Shown here in pieces: positions 24,394-34,300 of a DNA stretch of 64,000 nt. A model generated the notes under the pieces. The model was not told where the DNA came from and did not search any database. It saw nothing but the letters and a program-made list of their open reading frames with translations. This stretch comes from Halobacillus mangrovi. Lineage in GTDB: Bacteria > Bacillota > Bacilli > Bacillales > Halobacillaceae. The DNA lies in assembly GCF_002097535.1 (NCBI RefSeq), contig NZ_CP020772.1:3991501-4055500 (forward strand), given 5' to 3'. Position 1 is the first letter of the stretch; the number at the start of each line of letters is the position of its first letter. The translations under genes and the position numbers were made by a program.

Positions 24394-25524
24394 TTATACT
24401 TTTGATTTTCGATCTGCTATAACTTTCTTTAAACACATGGCCAGACCCTCTATGTCCTCTTTCGAGTGAAGATGACTGAAAGACAAGCGGATAAATGTTT
24501 TGGCTTCTTGTTCAGAAACCCCCATGGACAAAAGAGTTTTGGGTGGTCCATCACTTCTTGCCTGACAGGCACTGCCTGTAGAAAAAGCATATCCTTTACG
24601 ATTTGCCTCAAGCATTGTCCACTGGCCGTCTGTTCCATCAATGCCTAATCCAAGTATAGGAACTTCGTTCAACTCTCCGAAAATCGTCAGTTCTGAGGAG
24701 ACCTCCCCCATTAATTCCAGAAAATATTCCTTATGCTTTTGGATAATCGTTTGATGTTCTTCAAGTGTATGGACACAGTGCTCAGCTGCCACAGTAAAAC
24801 CAGCGACACCAGGGGTATTGAGAGTTCCTGCTCTCACTCCAGATTCATGAGTGGTATTCGGCAATAGAGGCATGAATGACAAACTTGGTCGGATATAGAC
24901 GGCTCCTACTCCTTTTGGACCATACACTTTATGACTGGAAATGGACAGACTGTCTAAGTAAGGCGTGATGGCTGTGAGGTCGATTTTTCCAAAAGACTGA
25001 ACGCAGTCACTATGAAATAGACTTCCCCATTTTTTACAAAGAGAATGGATTCGTTGAATCGGCTGAATGGTACCAATATCTGCGTTAACATGCTGAATTG
25101 TAACGATCGCCGTATCTTTACTCATCAACTCCTCCAGTTGATTTACATCGACAAACCCAGCTGAAGTTAAAGGTACCCTACTTACCTCATATCCTTCCTG
25201 CTCAAATTTTGTAAGTAGATTCTGTATGGATGAGTGTTCAGCATCTGATGCAATAATGTGGTTTCCAGGATGAGCGTCTAATAATGCCTGAAGCCCAATT
25301 ATATTGCTCTCCGTTCCTCCGCTCGTAAAATAAATCCCTTCCGCTTCAGCATTAATCAGTGTTGAAAATGTTTTTCGGCAATGCTCTAAGAGCGCACTCG
25401 CTTTTGTCCCCGCATCATGTAAACTGCTTGTATTTCCGTAAAATTCTCTAGAACCCCTTATATAGGCTTCAAGCGCTTCTTCCTGAATTGGACAAGTAGC
25501 GGCATAGTCGAAATAAGTCGTCAT
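24394..25524 (-). CDS. nifS: cysteine desulfurase NifS of the NAD locus
   Basis: A 376-residue class V aminotransferase-fold enzyme with YFDYAATCP at the N-terminus, HVNADIG, the PLP-binding Lys in SISSHKVYGPKG (about 198) and the persulfide Cys in STGSACQAR. Desulfurases give sulfur for iron-sulfur clusters. Position divergent from nadB-nadC-nadA repeats the B. subtilis arrangement, where NifS matures the [4Fe-4S] cluster of quinolinate synthase NadA. Overlapping divergent promoters at 25559-25596 would allow joint control. Confidence 0.9.
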   Translation of the reverse strand: MTTYFDYAATCPIQEEALEAYIRGSREFYGNTSSLHDAGTKASALLEHCRKTFSTLINAEAEGIYFTSGGTESNIIGLQALLDAHPGNHIIASDAEHSSIQNLLTKFEQEGYEVSRVPLTSAGFVDVNQLEELMSKDTAIVTIQHVNADIGTIQPIQRIHSLCKKWGSLFHSDCVQSFGKIDLTAITPYLDSLSISSHKVYGPKGVGAVYIRPSLSFMPLLPNTTHESGVRAGTLNTPGVAGFTVAAEHCVHTLEEHQTIIQKHKEYFLELMGEVSSELTIFGELNEVPILGLGIDGTDGQWTMLEANRKGYAFSTGSACQARSDGPPKTLLSMGVSEQEAKTFIRLSFSHLHSKEDIEGLAMCLKKVIADRKSKV

Positions 25525-25558
25525 TTCACTTTTCCTCTCCCTTTTTTATATAAAACAC

Positions 25559-25610
25559 TTGTCATAAGTTTAATTGTGTGTAAATATAGGTGTCAATACA
25601 TGTGTAAATT
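25559..25610. promoter_or_regulatory. divergent nifS / nadBCA promoter region
   Basis: For nadB: TTGTCA (25559-25564), 16 bases, TAAATA (25581-25586). For nifS on the minus strand: TTGACA (25591-25596), 18 bases, TAAACT (25567-25572). The two promoters interlock. Repeated GTGT/TGTC-type half-sites and ACATGTGTAAATTTACA lie across them, where an NAD-responsive repressor (NiaR/YrxA type) would be expected; that regulator is not in the window. Confidence 0.55.
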
Positions 25611-25625
25611 TACAGGAGGAATGGA

Positions 25626-27191
25626 ATGAACAAAGCGGACGTCATTATTGTAGGAAGCGGCATCGCATCCCTGCAATTAGCGAGACACTTACGCAAGGAT
25701 TTAAATGTGATTGTTCTCACAAAGTCAAAGCTGCGCCAAAGCAACTCAACCTATGCTCAAGGTGGCATTGCTGCCGCTCTGCATGAGGAGGACCATCCTT
25801 GTGCCCACTACTTAGATACGATGGAAGCTGGAAGATACATGAACGACTCCTCCAAAACACTTCAAATGACCAGTGAAGCTCCAGAGATTGTCCATAATCT
25901 TATCCAGGACGGGTGTGTTTTTGATTATGATGCGAGTGGATCACTGGCACTTGGAAAAGAAGGGGCTCATAGCTATAACCGAATCGTTCATGGGGGAGGC
26001 GATCAGACAGGAAGACGAATAGTTGAAGGATTGATTTCAAAACTTTCCTCCAATATCTCAATCTATGAAAATCAGTTCGTTTTTGAACTTGTGAAGGATG
26101 CCGCAGGGGAATGCTGCGGAGTTAGAAGTAAAAGTCCGGATGGAAGTCATCACTTATATACAGCTCCCCATGTTGTGCTCGGAACGGGAGGGTGCGGTCA
26201 ATTGTACACGTACACCTCGAACGCAGAAACAGTCACAGGGGATGGGATGGCGCTGGCGTATTTAGCTGGAGCTGAGCTTTCTGATATGGAGTTCATTCAA
26301 TTTCACCCAACCTTGCTTTTCAAGAATGGAGAAACAAAAGGACTCGTTTCAGAAGCAGTCAGAGGCGAAGGTGCTGAGCTTACTGATGAAAAAGGAAACC
26401 GGCTGATGCAGAATATCCACCCTCTAAAAGATTTAGCACCACGGCATGTAGTTGCTCAAACGATATACGCTCATTTACATAAAGGCGGGCACGTTTACCT
26501 AGATATTCGTTCTATTCCAAATTTCCCAAAACGATTTCCAACGATAACGTCTATGTGCGAGCGTAATGACATTTCTATTGAGAAAGGATTCATTCCAGTT
26601 GCCCCTGGATGTCACTTTTCCATGGGAGGGGTCAGCATTGATCAATTGGGGAGAACAACGGTAAGCGGCCTCTACGCAATCGGTGAAGCTGCCTGTTCTG
26701 GTGTCCACGGTGCCAACCGCTTAGCGAGTAATTCTCTGCTCGAAGCCTTGGTTTACGGAAAAAGACTTGCCCATTATATTAACCACAATCATCTCACCCA
26801 TATTCAAAAACCAGTAGAACGAGTCTATGATCATAGTCCTTCTTCACTTCCACTGCCTGCAAGAGAAGAAATTCAAAGACGAATGATGGACTGTGTAGGA
26901 ATAGTCAGATCAGAGATCGACTTGCTACAGCATAAAAATTGGCTGGAATCTTTTCCTATTGATGAAATTCCTAAATTTGATTTGAGCTTGCTCACTATCG
27001 AACAAGCAAACATTTTGTTGATGCTTCAAACCTCTCATTTAATTACGTGTTCTGCACTAGAGCGAGAAGAAAGCCGCGGTGGTCATTTCCGAAGTGACTA
27101 CCCCGAGGAAATAGAGTTATGGAAAAGGAAGCAAATCGTGCAACAAAGAACTCTGGAAAGAAGGGACACCCATGAACAAATTGAAACTTAA
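25626..27191 (+). CDS. nadB: L-aspartate oxidase NadB
   Basis: A 521-residue flavoprotein converting aspartate to iminoaspartate, the first step of quinolinate synthesis. It has the FAD loop VGSGIASLQLARHL, STYAQGGIAAAL, HPT in FIQFHPTLL, the arginine motif RHVVAQ and GANRLASNSLLEALV near the FAD C-terminal contact. GGAGG precedes the ATG by about 6 bases. Its 3' end overlaps nadC by 20 bases. It belongs to the succinate dehydrogenase/fumarate reductase flavoprotein superfamily; neighbours nadC and nadA exclude those alternatives. Confidence 0.96.
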   Translation: MNKADVIIVGSGIASLQLARHLRKDLNVIVLTKSKLRQSNSTYAQGGIAAALHEEDHPCAHYLDTMEAGRYMNDSSKTLQMTSEAPEIVHNLIQDGCVFDYDASGSLALGKEGAHSYNRIVHGGGDQTGRRIVEGLISKLSSNISIYENQFVFELVKDAAGECCGVRSKSPDGSHHLYTAPHVVLGTGGCGQLYTYTSNAETVTGDGMALAYLAGAELSDMEFIQFHPTLLFKNGETKGLVSEAVRGEGAELTDEKGNRLMQNIHPLKDLAPRHVVAQTIYAHLHKGGHVYLDIRSIPNFPKRFPTITSMCERNDISIEKGFIPVAPGCHFSMGGVSIDQLGRTTVSGLYAIGEAACSGVHGANRLASNSLLEALVYGKRLAHYINHNHLTHIQKPVERVYDHSPSSLPLPAREEIQRRMMDCVGIVRSEIDLLQHKNWLESFPIDEIPKFDLSLLTIEQANILLMLQTSHLITCSALEREESRGGHFRSDYPEEIELWKRKQIVQQRTLERRDTHEQIET

Positions 27192-28026
27192 GAGAAAGTT
27201 AGAGGAATTCTTCATTGAAGATATTGGAGACCATGACGTAACAAGCGATTATCTTTTTCCAGATGATACCGCAGGCGAAATGGTTATTATTAGTAAACAA
27301 GATGGAATATTTTGCGGATCCCAAGTCATTGATGAGGGTTTTCGTATGATAGACAACTCCATTGAGACACAGGTCCACATTTCAGACGGAGCCGCTATCG
27401 CTTCCAGCGTACCCATCGCTACTATAAGCGGTCCGATGGCTAGTCTTTTAAAAGGGGAGCGAGTCATCCTCAATTTGATTCAACGGATGAGCGGAATTGC
27501 TACAAAAACTAGCGAAGCGGTTCAACTGTTGAATAGCGAACATACACGGATTTGTGATACACGGAAAACAACACCCGGGCTTCGGATGTTTGAAAAGTAT
27601 GCAGTTAGAGCCGGAGGTGGAGCTAACCATCGTTATGGGCTATATGATGCTGTCATGATAAAAGACAATCATATCGCTTTCGCCGGATCGATCTTGGAGG
27701 CGGTAAAAAAAGTGCGAGCCGAGCTCGGCCATATGGTCAAGATTGAAGTGGAGACAGAGAATGAAAATCAGGTTCTAGAGGCAGTAAAAGCAGGTGCAGA
27801 TTGTATTATGTTTGATAACTGCTCGCATGAATACATTGAACACTTCCTCACCCTTGTCCCAGAGACGATCACAACAGAAATATCTGGAGGAATCACACTA
27901 GAGAATGTAGCTTCTTACGGTAATCTCTCTGTTGATTACATTTCATTAGGTGCCCTCACTCACTCCGTTCAAGCTTTAGACATTAGCGCGAAAGTATCTA
28001 TGAAAATAAAGGAGGAACAACGATGA
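27172..28026 (+). CDS. nadC: nicotinate-nucleotide pyrophosphorylase NadC
   Basis: A 284-residue quinolinate phosphoribosyltransferase that makes nicotinate mononucleotide from quinolinate and PRPP. The family signature [26 protein letters not shown] is complete. KDNHI and the acidic motifs [10 protein letters not shown] and IMFDNCS follow, then the phosphate-binding EISGGI segment. It starts within the end of nadB and overlaps nadA by four bases (ATGA), so the three genes are translationally coupled. Confidence 0.96.
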   Translation: MNKLKLKRKLEEFFIEDIGDHDVTSDYLFPDDTAGEMVIISKQDGIFCGSQVIDEGFRMIDNSIETQVHISDGAAIASSVPIATISGPMASLLKGERVILNLIQRMSGIATKTSEAVQLLNSEHTRICDTRKTTPGLRMFEKYAVRAGGGANHRYGLYDAVMIKDNHIAFAGSILEAVKKVRAELGHMVKIEVETENENQVLEAVKAGADCIMFDNCSHEYIEHFLTLVPETITTEISGGITLENVASYGNLSVDYISLGALTHSVQALDISAKVSMKIKEEQR

Positions 28027-29129
28027 ATCTATTTGAAATAATGGAACAATCGACTCCCACCCTTCCTGATCCCTACAAAGAAATGGGGGTAGAGGAACTG
28101 GAACAACGAGTGCAGCATGTGAAGCATCATATGGGTTCCCGCCTTTTTCTACCTGGCCATCATTATCAGAAAGAAGAAGTCATTCAGTTTGCTGACGTGC
28201 GCGGCGACTCCCTAAAGCTTGCCCAGCTTTCTGCAAGCCAGCATGAAGCAGAAGCGATCGTGTTTCTTGGCGTACACTTCATGGCGGAGACGGCAGACAT
28301 TTTGACTAGAGAAGATCAGCACGTCTACCTTCCAGATATGAGGGCTGGATGCTCTATGGCTGATATGGCGAATATAAATCAAACAGAAAAAGCTTGGACT
28401 AAGCTGATGGAGAAGTTTGACGATACGATTCTTCCTCTGACCTATGTGAATTCAACAGCTGCAATTAAAGCTTTCGTCGGAAAGCATGGCGGAGCAACGG
28501 TCACCTCCTCTAATGCTGCCGGTATGATTAAATGGGCATTTACTCAGAAGGAAAGGATTCTATTCTTACCTGACCAGCATTTGGGGCGGAACACCGCTTA
28601 CGATTTAGGTATTCCTCTCGAACAAATGGCTGTTTGGGATCCGATTCTAGAAGAATTAATTCATGAAGTTCCATTAGAAGATGTGAAAGTGATTTTGTGG
28701 AAAGGCCATTGTTCTGTCCATGAAAACTTTACTGTCACTAACGTCCACCAAGTTAGAGAAGATTATCCGGATATGAAAATTATTGTCCACCCTGAATGCA
28801 GTCGCGAAGTCGTGGCCTTATCAGATGAAGCTGGTTCGACGAATTACATCATCAAAGCAATTGAAAATGCTCCACCCGGAAGTGCCTGGGCAATCGGAAC
28901 CGAAATGAACCTTGTGAACCGAATTATTCAAGAGCATCCTGAACAGCACATCATCTCCTTGAACCCTAGAATGTGTCCGTGCCTGACGATGAATCGAATT
29001 GACCTTCCTCATCTCGCCTGGTCACTGGAATCTATCGCAGATGGCCAACCGCAAAATTTAATCAAAGTAAAGCCGGAAATGGCTTTAGATGCCAAAAAAG
29101 CTTTAGACCGTATGTTAGAGCGACCTTGA
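28023..29129 (+). CDS. nadA: quinolinate synthase NadA
   Basis: A 368-residue enzyme condensing iminoaspartate with dihydroxyacetone phosphate to quinolinate at a [4Fe-4S] cluster. It is the long Bacillus-type form. Conserved Cys occur in [26 protein letters not shown] and [10 protein letters not shown], and the [10 protein letters not shown] active-site segment is present. The oxygen-sensitive cluster is presumably filled with the help of the divergent NifS. The gene ends shortly before a hairpin that also forms part of the TetR operator region. Confidence 0.96.
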   Translation: MNLFEIMEQSTPTLPDPYKEMGVEELEQRVQHVKHHMGSRLFLPGHHYQKEEVIQFADVRGDSLKLAQLSASQHEAEAIVFLGVHFMAETADILTREDQHVYLPDMRAGCSMADMANINQTEKAWTKLMEKFDDTILPLTYVNSTAAIKAFVGKHGGATVTSSNAAGMIKWAFTQKERILFLPDQHLGRNTAYDLGIPLEQMAVWDPILEELIHEVPLEDVKVILWKGHCSVHENFTVTNVHQVREDYPDMKIIVHPECSREVVALSDEAGSTNYIIKAIENAPPGSAWAIGTEMNLVNRIIQEHPEQHIISLNPRMCPCLTMNRIDLPHLAWSLESIADGQPQNLIKVKPEMALDAKKALDRMLERP

Positions 29130-29140
29130 CTTGAATGAAT

Positions 29141-29179
29141 AAAAATGAGTACACTCATAATTGAGCGTACTCATTTTTT
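29141..29179. promoter_or_regulatory. tandem TetR operators forming the nadA terminator stem
   Basis: ATGAGT-AC-ACTCAT (29145-29158) is a perfect palindrome. A near copy TTGAGC-GT-ACTCAT starts 16 bp later (29161-29174). The two together fold as AAAATGAGTAC/GTACTCATTTT with a T run, a terminator for nadA. A possible promoter TTGACT-N18-TACACT overlaps the first site. Dual use as operator for the downstream TetR gene is inferred. Confidence 0.6.
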
Positions 29180-29197
29180 ATTGGGAGATGATTTACA

Positions 29198-29821
29198 ATG
29201 GGACGAGAAGAAAAGAAACAGTTAACCAAAGAGCGAATCTTACATGAAGCTCGTGACCTTTTCTTCACGAAAGGGTATGAAGCGACTATCACAGAGGAAG
29301 TGGCCAAACGAGCAGATATTGGAACAGGAACACTTTTCAATTACTTTGATTCAAAAGCAGAATTGCTGGTAGAAGTTTTTTCAGAAGAATTCGTAGATGA
29401 CATGGATGAGATGGATTACAAAATTACGGACAGTGATCATGAACGAGAAGTTTCTGACTTGGTGTATCACTATATCTATCGCCGTGTGGAACGATACACG
29501 CATTTCAGTAAAACGCTGTTCCGTGACATGATGGGTATCGCCGTTCAAGCCTTTCAATCGAAGCCAGAAATTTTTAAGAAATTTGTAGGTCTTGATTTCA
29601 TGCTGGTCGATGAGCTCATTGAATTTATGAACCACCTGAAGGATGAGGACATGCTCTCCCAAGACTTTGATTCTAATCAAGCGGCAGAAATCATCTATAG
29701 TTCGCTCGGTTTTGAATTTTTGATGTACCTTTATCAGGGAGAGCTTACTATGGAGGACTTTTTAAATGGAATTAGAGCTAAGATCAAATTTATCTTTGGA
29801 GAAAAAGATACAATTCGCTGA
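29198..29821 (+). CDS. TetR/AcrR family transcriptional regulator
   Basis: A 207-residue repressor. HTH at about 10-55: ERILHEARDLFFTKGYEATITEEVAKRADIGTGTLFNYFDSKAELL, the standard TetR pattern. The C-terminal ligand domain is not assignable. GGGAG precedes the ATG. Two palindromic sites lie 24-53 bp upstream, which suggests autoregulation. No efflux or metabolic gene adjoins in the same direction, so the regulated genes probably lie elsewhere. Confidence 0.88.
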   Translation: MGREEKKQLTKERILHEARDLFFTKGYEATITEEVAKRADIGTGTLFNYFDSKAELLVEVFSEEFVDDMDEMDYKITDSDHEREVSDLVYHYIYRRVERYTHFSKTLFRDMMGIAVQAFQSKPEIFKKFVGLDFMLVDELIEFMNHLKDEDMLSQDFDSNQAAEIIYSSLGFEFLMYLYQGELTMEDFLNGIRAKIKFIFGEKDTIR

Positions 29822-29838
29822 TATTCTATCCCTTTTCA

Positions 29839-29886
29839 CCGATATATATCGTCATTTGCTGATATATATCGGCAAATGACGATATA
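29839..29886. repeat. perfect 15-bp hairpin with nested GATATATATC repeats
   Basis: Left arm 29845-29859 and right arm 29872-29886 (core TCGTCATTTGC/GCAAATGACGA) pair without mismatch around 12 bases. The loop holds a second copy of GATATATATC, itself palindromic, first seen at 29841-29850, so two alternative folds exist. It lies between convergent genes and may terminate both, but it has no strong T run. Confidence 0.6.
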
Positions 29887-29891
29887 GCGTT

Positions 29892-30803
29892 TTACACAAG
29901 TTCAGCAAAACCCGCCATCTCCATCGGAAAATCAATATACGGATTCCGATTTCCCTGAAGTTCGGAAATCGCCTGGTTACGGTGGAGTTCATAAACTTCA
30001 GGCGGCTCTTGTTTATGCCATTCTAGTAAAAGACCGTCATCTATCTTTTTTCGATGAGAAGCTTCAATACAACCTGGATATCTAAGTAAAAAATAAAGCA
30101 TCGCACGGGCTACAGTTCCTTTTGCATATTCCGGTTCAAACAATTCATTCTCCGCTTTCCCGCACTGATCCTCGATGCGATTGAGATCTGCTTGCTCATC
30201 TTTCGGATACCCTTCGAAATCATGGTAAGGGTAATTACTTCTGATCGAATTACACAGAGGTTCGCAAGTAAATAGATGATGAAGGTCACCACGCATTGGT
30301 TCCTGCTCATTAAACCAGGATTGAGGCACGGCATGTTCACAGTTGTATTTAAATGCAGCTGCCACCTCCTCCATCATTTTCACAGGATCCTTAGCTGTCC
30401 CTTCGTTGTTCTTCATTTTTTCTTTCCTTTTCTTCGATACTTCATAATCCTCTTGGATAACATCTTCCGGTTCTCTTTTCTCACCAGAATAAATGCTTTG
30501 TAGTTTTCCATCAGGCCGGAGATCGACCCAGGGATAGACATAGTCACTAGGATCATATCTTAACTCGTTCTGATGGGTTGATTGGATGAGTTCCAATATC
30601 TTTTCCATTGTTCCGTCACTCTTATCCAAAAAATCAATGGACTTATAATACTCCGCTTTTGCTTCCTCGTTTTTAGATCGATCAAAGTAAACTCGATCAT
30701 CCTCTTTTATTTTCGTTTTATTACTTTTGACTTTTGCTAGAACATTTTTCAGATGCTGCTGATCCGTGGAAACGGAAATAAATTTCTGCAATTTTTTATC
30801 CAT
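29892..30803 (-). CDS. endonuclease I family nuclease without signal peptide
   Basis: A protein of 303 residues. The C-terminal half carries the endonuclease I (EndA/Bsn-type) beta-beta-alpha-metal core: NCEHAVPQSWF with the catalytic His, GDLHHLFTCEP, RSNYPYHDF, and GNRNPYIDFP at the end. Relatives such as B. subtilis Bsn and Vibrio Dns are secreted DNases or RNases. Here the N-terminus is charged and hydrophilic, with no signal peptide, and the first 140 residues are an extra Lys/Glu-rich region. AGGAGG precedes the ATG. It may be cytoplasmic or exported by an unusual route. Confidence 0.82.
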   Translation of the reverse strand: MDKKLQKFISVSTDQQHLKNVLAKVKSNKTKIKEDDRVYFDRSKNEEAKAEYYKSIDFLDKSDGTMEKILELIQSTHQNELRYDPSDYVYPWVDLRPDGKLQSIYSGEKREPEDVIQEDYEVSKKRKEKMKNNEGTAKDPVKMMEEVAAAFKYNCEHAVPQSWFNEQEPMRGDLHHLFTCEPLCNSIRSNYPYHDFEGYPKDEQADLNRIEDQCGKAENELFEPEYAKGTVARAMLYFLLRYPGCIEASHRKKIDDGLLLEWHKQEPPEVYELHRNQAISELQGNRNPYIDFPMEMAGFAELV

Positions 30804-30977
30804 CGGGACCTCCTCCTATGGTACTTTTTCTATACTACCTCTACTGGCCAATTCCCTCCTTTAATACTATTAATGCTTCACACTCAAATACTTAACTAAA
30901 TATTTACAACGATAAGAATATCCTGGACCTTTCAGGCGAACATTAAGATTAGTACATCATAAAGGAGGACCCTACTT

Positions 30978-31163
30978 ATGAACAAAGAACGTGCAAAAGA
31001 AATCTTCAACTCCCCTGAGATGATTAACGTGACTCATCAGGATAGAGAGGTTTACATTGAAGAGGTTATCGAGCGAAACGAAATGGCCCGCATCCATCCG
31101 GTGGATCAGCCGAATGTGAATCAAGAAGTTCCTTTATATGAATTGAAAGAACCACAGCAATAG
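30978..31163 (+). CDS. sspH: small acid-soluble spore protein, H family
   Basis: A protein of 61 residues matching the H-type SASP pattern: N-terminal MNKERAKEIFNSPEMINVTHQDREVYIEEV, then NEMARIHPVDQPN and EVPLYELKE. Such minor SASPs are made in the forespore and stored in the spore core. AAAGGAGG stands before the ATG. A convincing sigma-G promoter could not be placed by eye. The gene shows that the organism sporulates. Confidence 0.88.
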   Translation: MNKERAKEIFNSPEMINVTHQDREVYIEEVIERNEMARIHPVDQPNVNQEVPLYELKEPQQ

Positions 31164-31308
31164 AGGAGGAGGTGACTAACCTCTTTCCTCTCCCAACCGT
31201 ACTTACGGAAACGTACGTACCATAACCTTTGTTACCAAGCTTGAAGTGGTTGTATGCGCAGCGGTTCATTGATAAAGAAGCGCTTGAAGAAGATATGGCT
31301 GTTTGCTC

Positions 31309-31345
31309 AAAAAAAGGTTCTGCTCCGATTTGGAACAGAACCTTT
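31309..31345 (-). terminator. terminator of the large GH32 gene
   Basis: AAAGGTTCTG (31313-31322) pairs with CAGAACCTTT (31336-31345). On the minus strand a T run follows. Confidence 0.85.
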
Positions 31346-31349
31346 CCGA

Positions 31350-34300
31350 TTATTTCAAGTATTTTTCAGTGACACCGCGAACTTCTTTCCCTGTGGCATG
31401 TTTGTTTACTCTCTTCATCACATAATCCTGGACTTTTCCGGCATCAGAAGGTTGATTGGCTCCTGTTTCTTCAATCGCATACTGTACAAAGAAATGGAGC
31501 TGGATCGAACTGAGCGTATATTTTTTCTTGTTCAATTCTAGTTTCTTCTCAAGGAAGCCGATCAATTCGTTCTTGATTGAAGTGAATGCCTTTTCTTTCT
31601 CCTCTATTTCCTCTTCCGCTTCGTGATAAAGTTCAATTTTCTCATCAAGATCTTTTCCTGTTTGCAGTTCCATTCCCTTTAGCTGCCGAAGGAGTTTCTC
31701 TTCTTCGCTTAAAGCCACTGGTACGTTAACATCATCAACATTCAAATGACCCCAGCCCCCTTCCGCCTTATCTGTTATGCGAATCAAGAGGTTTTCTCCC
31801 ACATACTCAGAAGCATCCCAATTGACTCGTCGGTACGTTTCCTGGTTTCTTCCTGTCGCTTTCTTTAATACTTTTCCATCCGAATCCCGAACTAGGGAGA
31901 CAGATAGCTGATCGGTGTTGTTACCCCCGCCAATCAGAAAGTCAATCTTACCATTGCCGCCAAGCTCAAAGGCCTGCGATTCTAAAATACCTGTGGCTGC
32001 GTCTCCACCACTCGAATCAAGGAATCCCCAGAGGTGATAACGCTCAGGATCAATCTGGTCTTCTGCCTGGTCAAACGGGCCACCCCAGCCCCAATCCTCT
32101 TTCGCTGTGACATGCTCATCAGAGAAGGCATTCCCTTCTACGATGTTCCAGCCAGTTAAGTCACCGGTTTGAAAATCATGATTTTTTAGCTCACCATGAG
32201 GCGGGACCGTTTCTGTTTCTTTTTCATAAACAGGGGTGGTCTCACCAAAGGCACTGTTCATTTTCCAGACATCCATTGAAACAATCTCTGGATCGCCTCC
32301 CTCACTCCACAGCTCTATTCCAAGAGCTTCATAACTTGTAGGATAAACTCGGGAAGTGATGCTCTTCTGTCCATTCGCATAGGCTTCAACCATCGAACGA
32401 TCCAAATAGAGATGAAGTTGCCAACGGTCTCCGTTCAATTTCAATTCTCCACCTTGCACCCCTTTACTCACATCAGGGTCCAGGCTGGACTGATTTCGGT
32501 CAATCGCAAACGTTTCTTTCGTGGCATCGTAATACACCAGCGTTTCTTCTTCTCCATTTTCACTCTGACGCACTTTAACACCTACTTTATCCGCTTGATT
32601 CGGAGCAATGTCTAAGATAATTTCAAGCATGTCGCCTTCCACATCCTGAATCATTTCATTCGCTTCTTCCAATCCTTTATTTTCAAAGGATACCAATGAA
32701 TCCCCTCTTAAAGATTCCAGTTCCTCAATGGGTTGCAATCCAAGATCATTATTGTTTCTTAAAGAAAGTGCCACAGGTAGTCCGGCATTATGCGCCCAGC
32801 CTGCGTCATAGTGTTCCTGCTCACTTCGTTTATCTTGAGCAATGCTGAATAAAATCGGGGTGCCGTCTTCATCAACCATGCCGCTAGGACCTGTGAAATG
32901 CTCGCCATAGTCAAACATTTTCGGTTCTTCATGATCAGGTACAAACTCTAAGTCTTCCTTATCCCATGTACCTACCCAGTAGAAGGTGTATTTGACATTA
33001 TGCGGACTATATCCATCGAACCATGGATTAATAAAGAACGCATATTTTTCGGTTCCGGATTCATCTTTTCCAAGCGGAAGAAATACTGGTAGTTCCCATA
33101 CATCTCCCGTTTTAGGATAGGCTTCTGAATCTCCGGTAAAGAATGGTTTCTCGTAGGTCCAGTTTTCCAAATCCTTCGAAGAATATAACAGCGCTGTTCC
33201 ACCAACTTGATCAATTCCTGATCCCATAAGCTGATACCAGGTGTCTCCGTCTTTCCATACAAATGGATCGCGGAACTGGCCGTACATCACTTCACCCGCT
33301 TCTGCCGGAAGGTGTTCTTCCTGAACAGTTACTGGCTCATCAAGCATGCGCCATTCCTTCAATTCAGGGTCACTTGGGTCCTCACTAACCGCAAGCCCAG
33401 TCATTTGATTCGGGAATTTACTGTCATCCCCTGCCGTGAAAAATAGTACAGGCTCTCCATTTTCATCGAGGGTTGCACTGCCCGACCATACCCCGTCTGG
33501 AGCCACCGAGCCTGCCTCAGGTGACAGAGCTGTAGGAAGCTCCTCCCAATGTACAAGATCTTCACTCACCGCATGTCCCCAATGAATATGGTGCCAATAC
33601 GGTCCTTGTGGATTCTTTTGATAGAAGATGTGATATTTTCCATTATAATAAATCGGTGCGTGAGGTTCGTTCATCCAATGTTCCGGAGGCATAAAATGAT
33701 ATTGTGGTCTATGCTGATCGCCATCGTAACGCGTGCGGTCCCAGTCCAGTGCTGGTTCAGGTAGAGTGTTATCGGCAAAGTTATCTACCATAGACTGATA
33801 ATCCTGCTGAATTTGTTCTGCTGACTTCGCTTCATTTGATATTTTTAATTCATCCATCAACCCATTGAACATATTGGCATCAAACACCCCATTAATAAGA
33901 GCAGCCTGGTTATGTTTGCCAATCAATAGATTTTCGCTGGACGATGTTATACTTCCATTGGTTGTTTCTGTCTTGCCTACCAGTTCTCCATTTAAGTAAA
34001 GTCTCATCGATTGGTCGTTCCGATCAAAAGTGGCCGCTACATGAGACCACTGATCCTTTCTCAACCCTTGATCAGGCATTGTGGAAACCTCTTGCCAATC
34101 ACCATTAATACCTGCCTGGAAGGAAAGTTTTCCGTGGCGGCCCATTCCTAAAATAAACCCTTCGCCTTTTGATTTGTTATGCTGGTTGACGATCGCTGAT
34201 ATTTGATTAAGATCTCCCCACTCATACGCTCGCGGGGCTACCCATCCTTCTATCGTAAGGGCATCTTTTGGCTGAATAAATTGATCAGCCGCATGCGTCA

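Noticed and set aside
30900..30977. sigma-G promoter for sspH
   Set aside because: CATTAAG and CATCATA resemble -10 boxes, but neither has a fitting -35 at 17-18 bp, so no claim is made.
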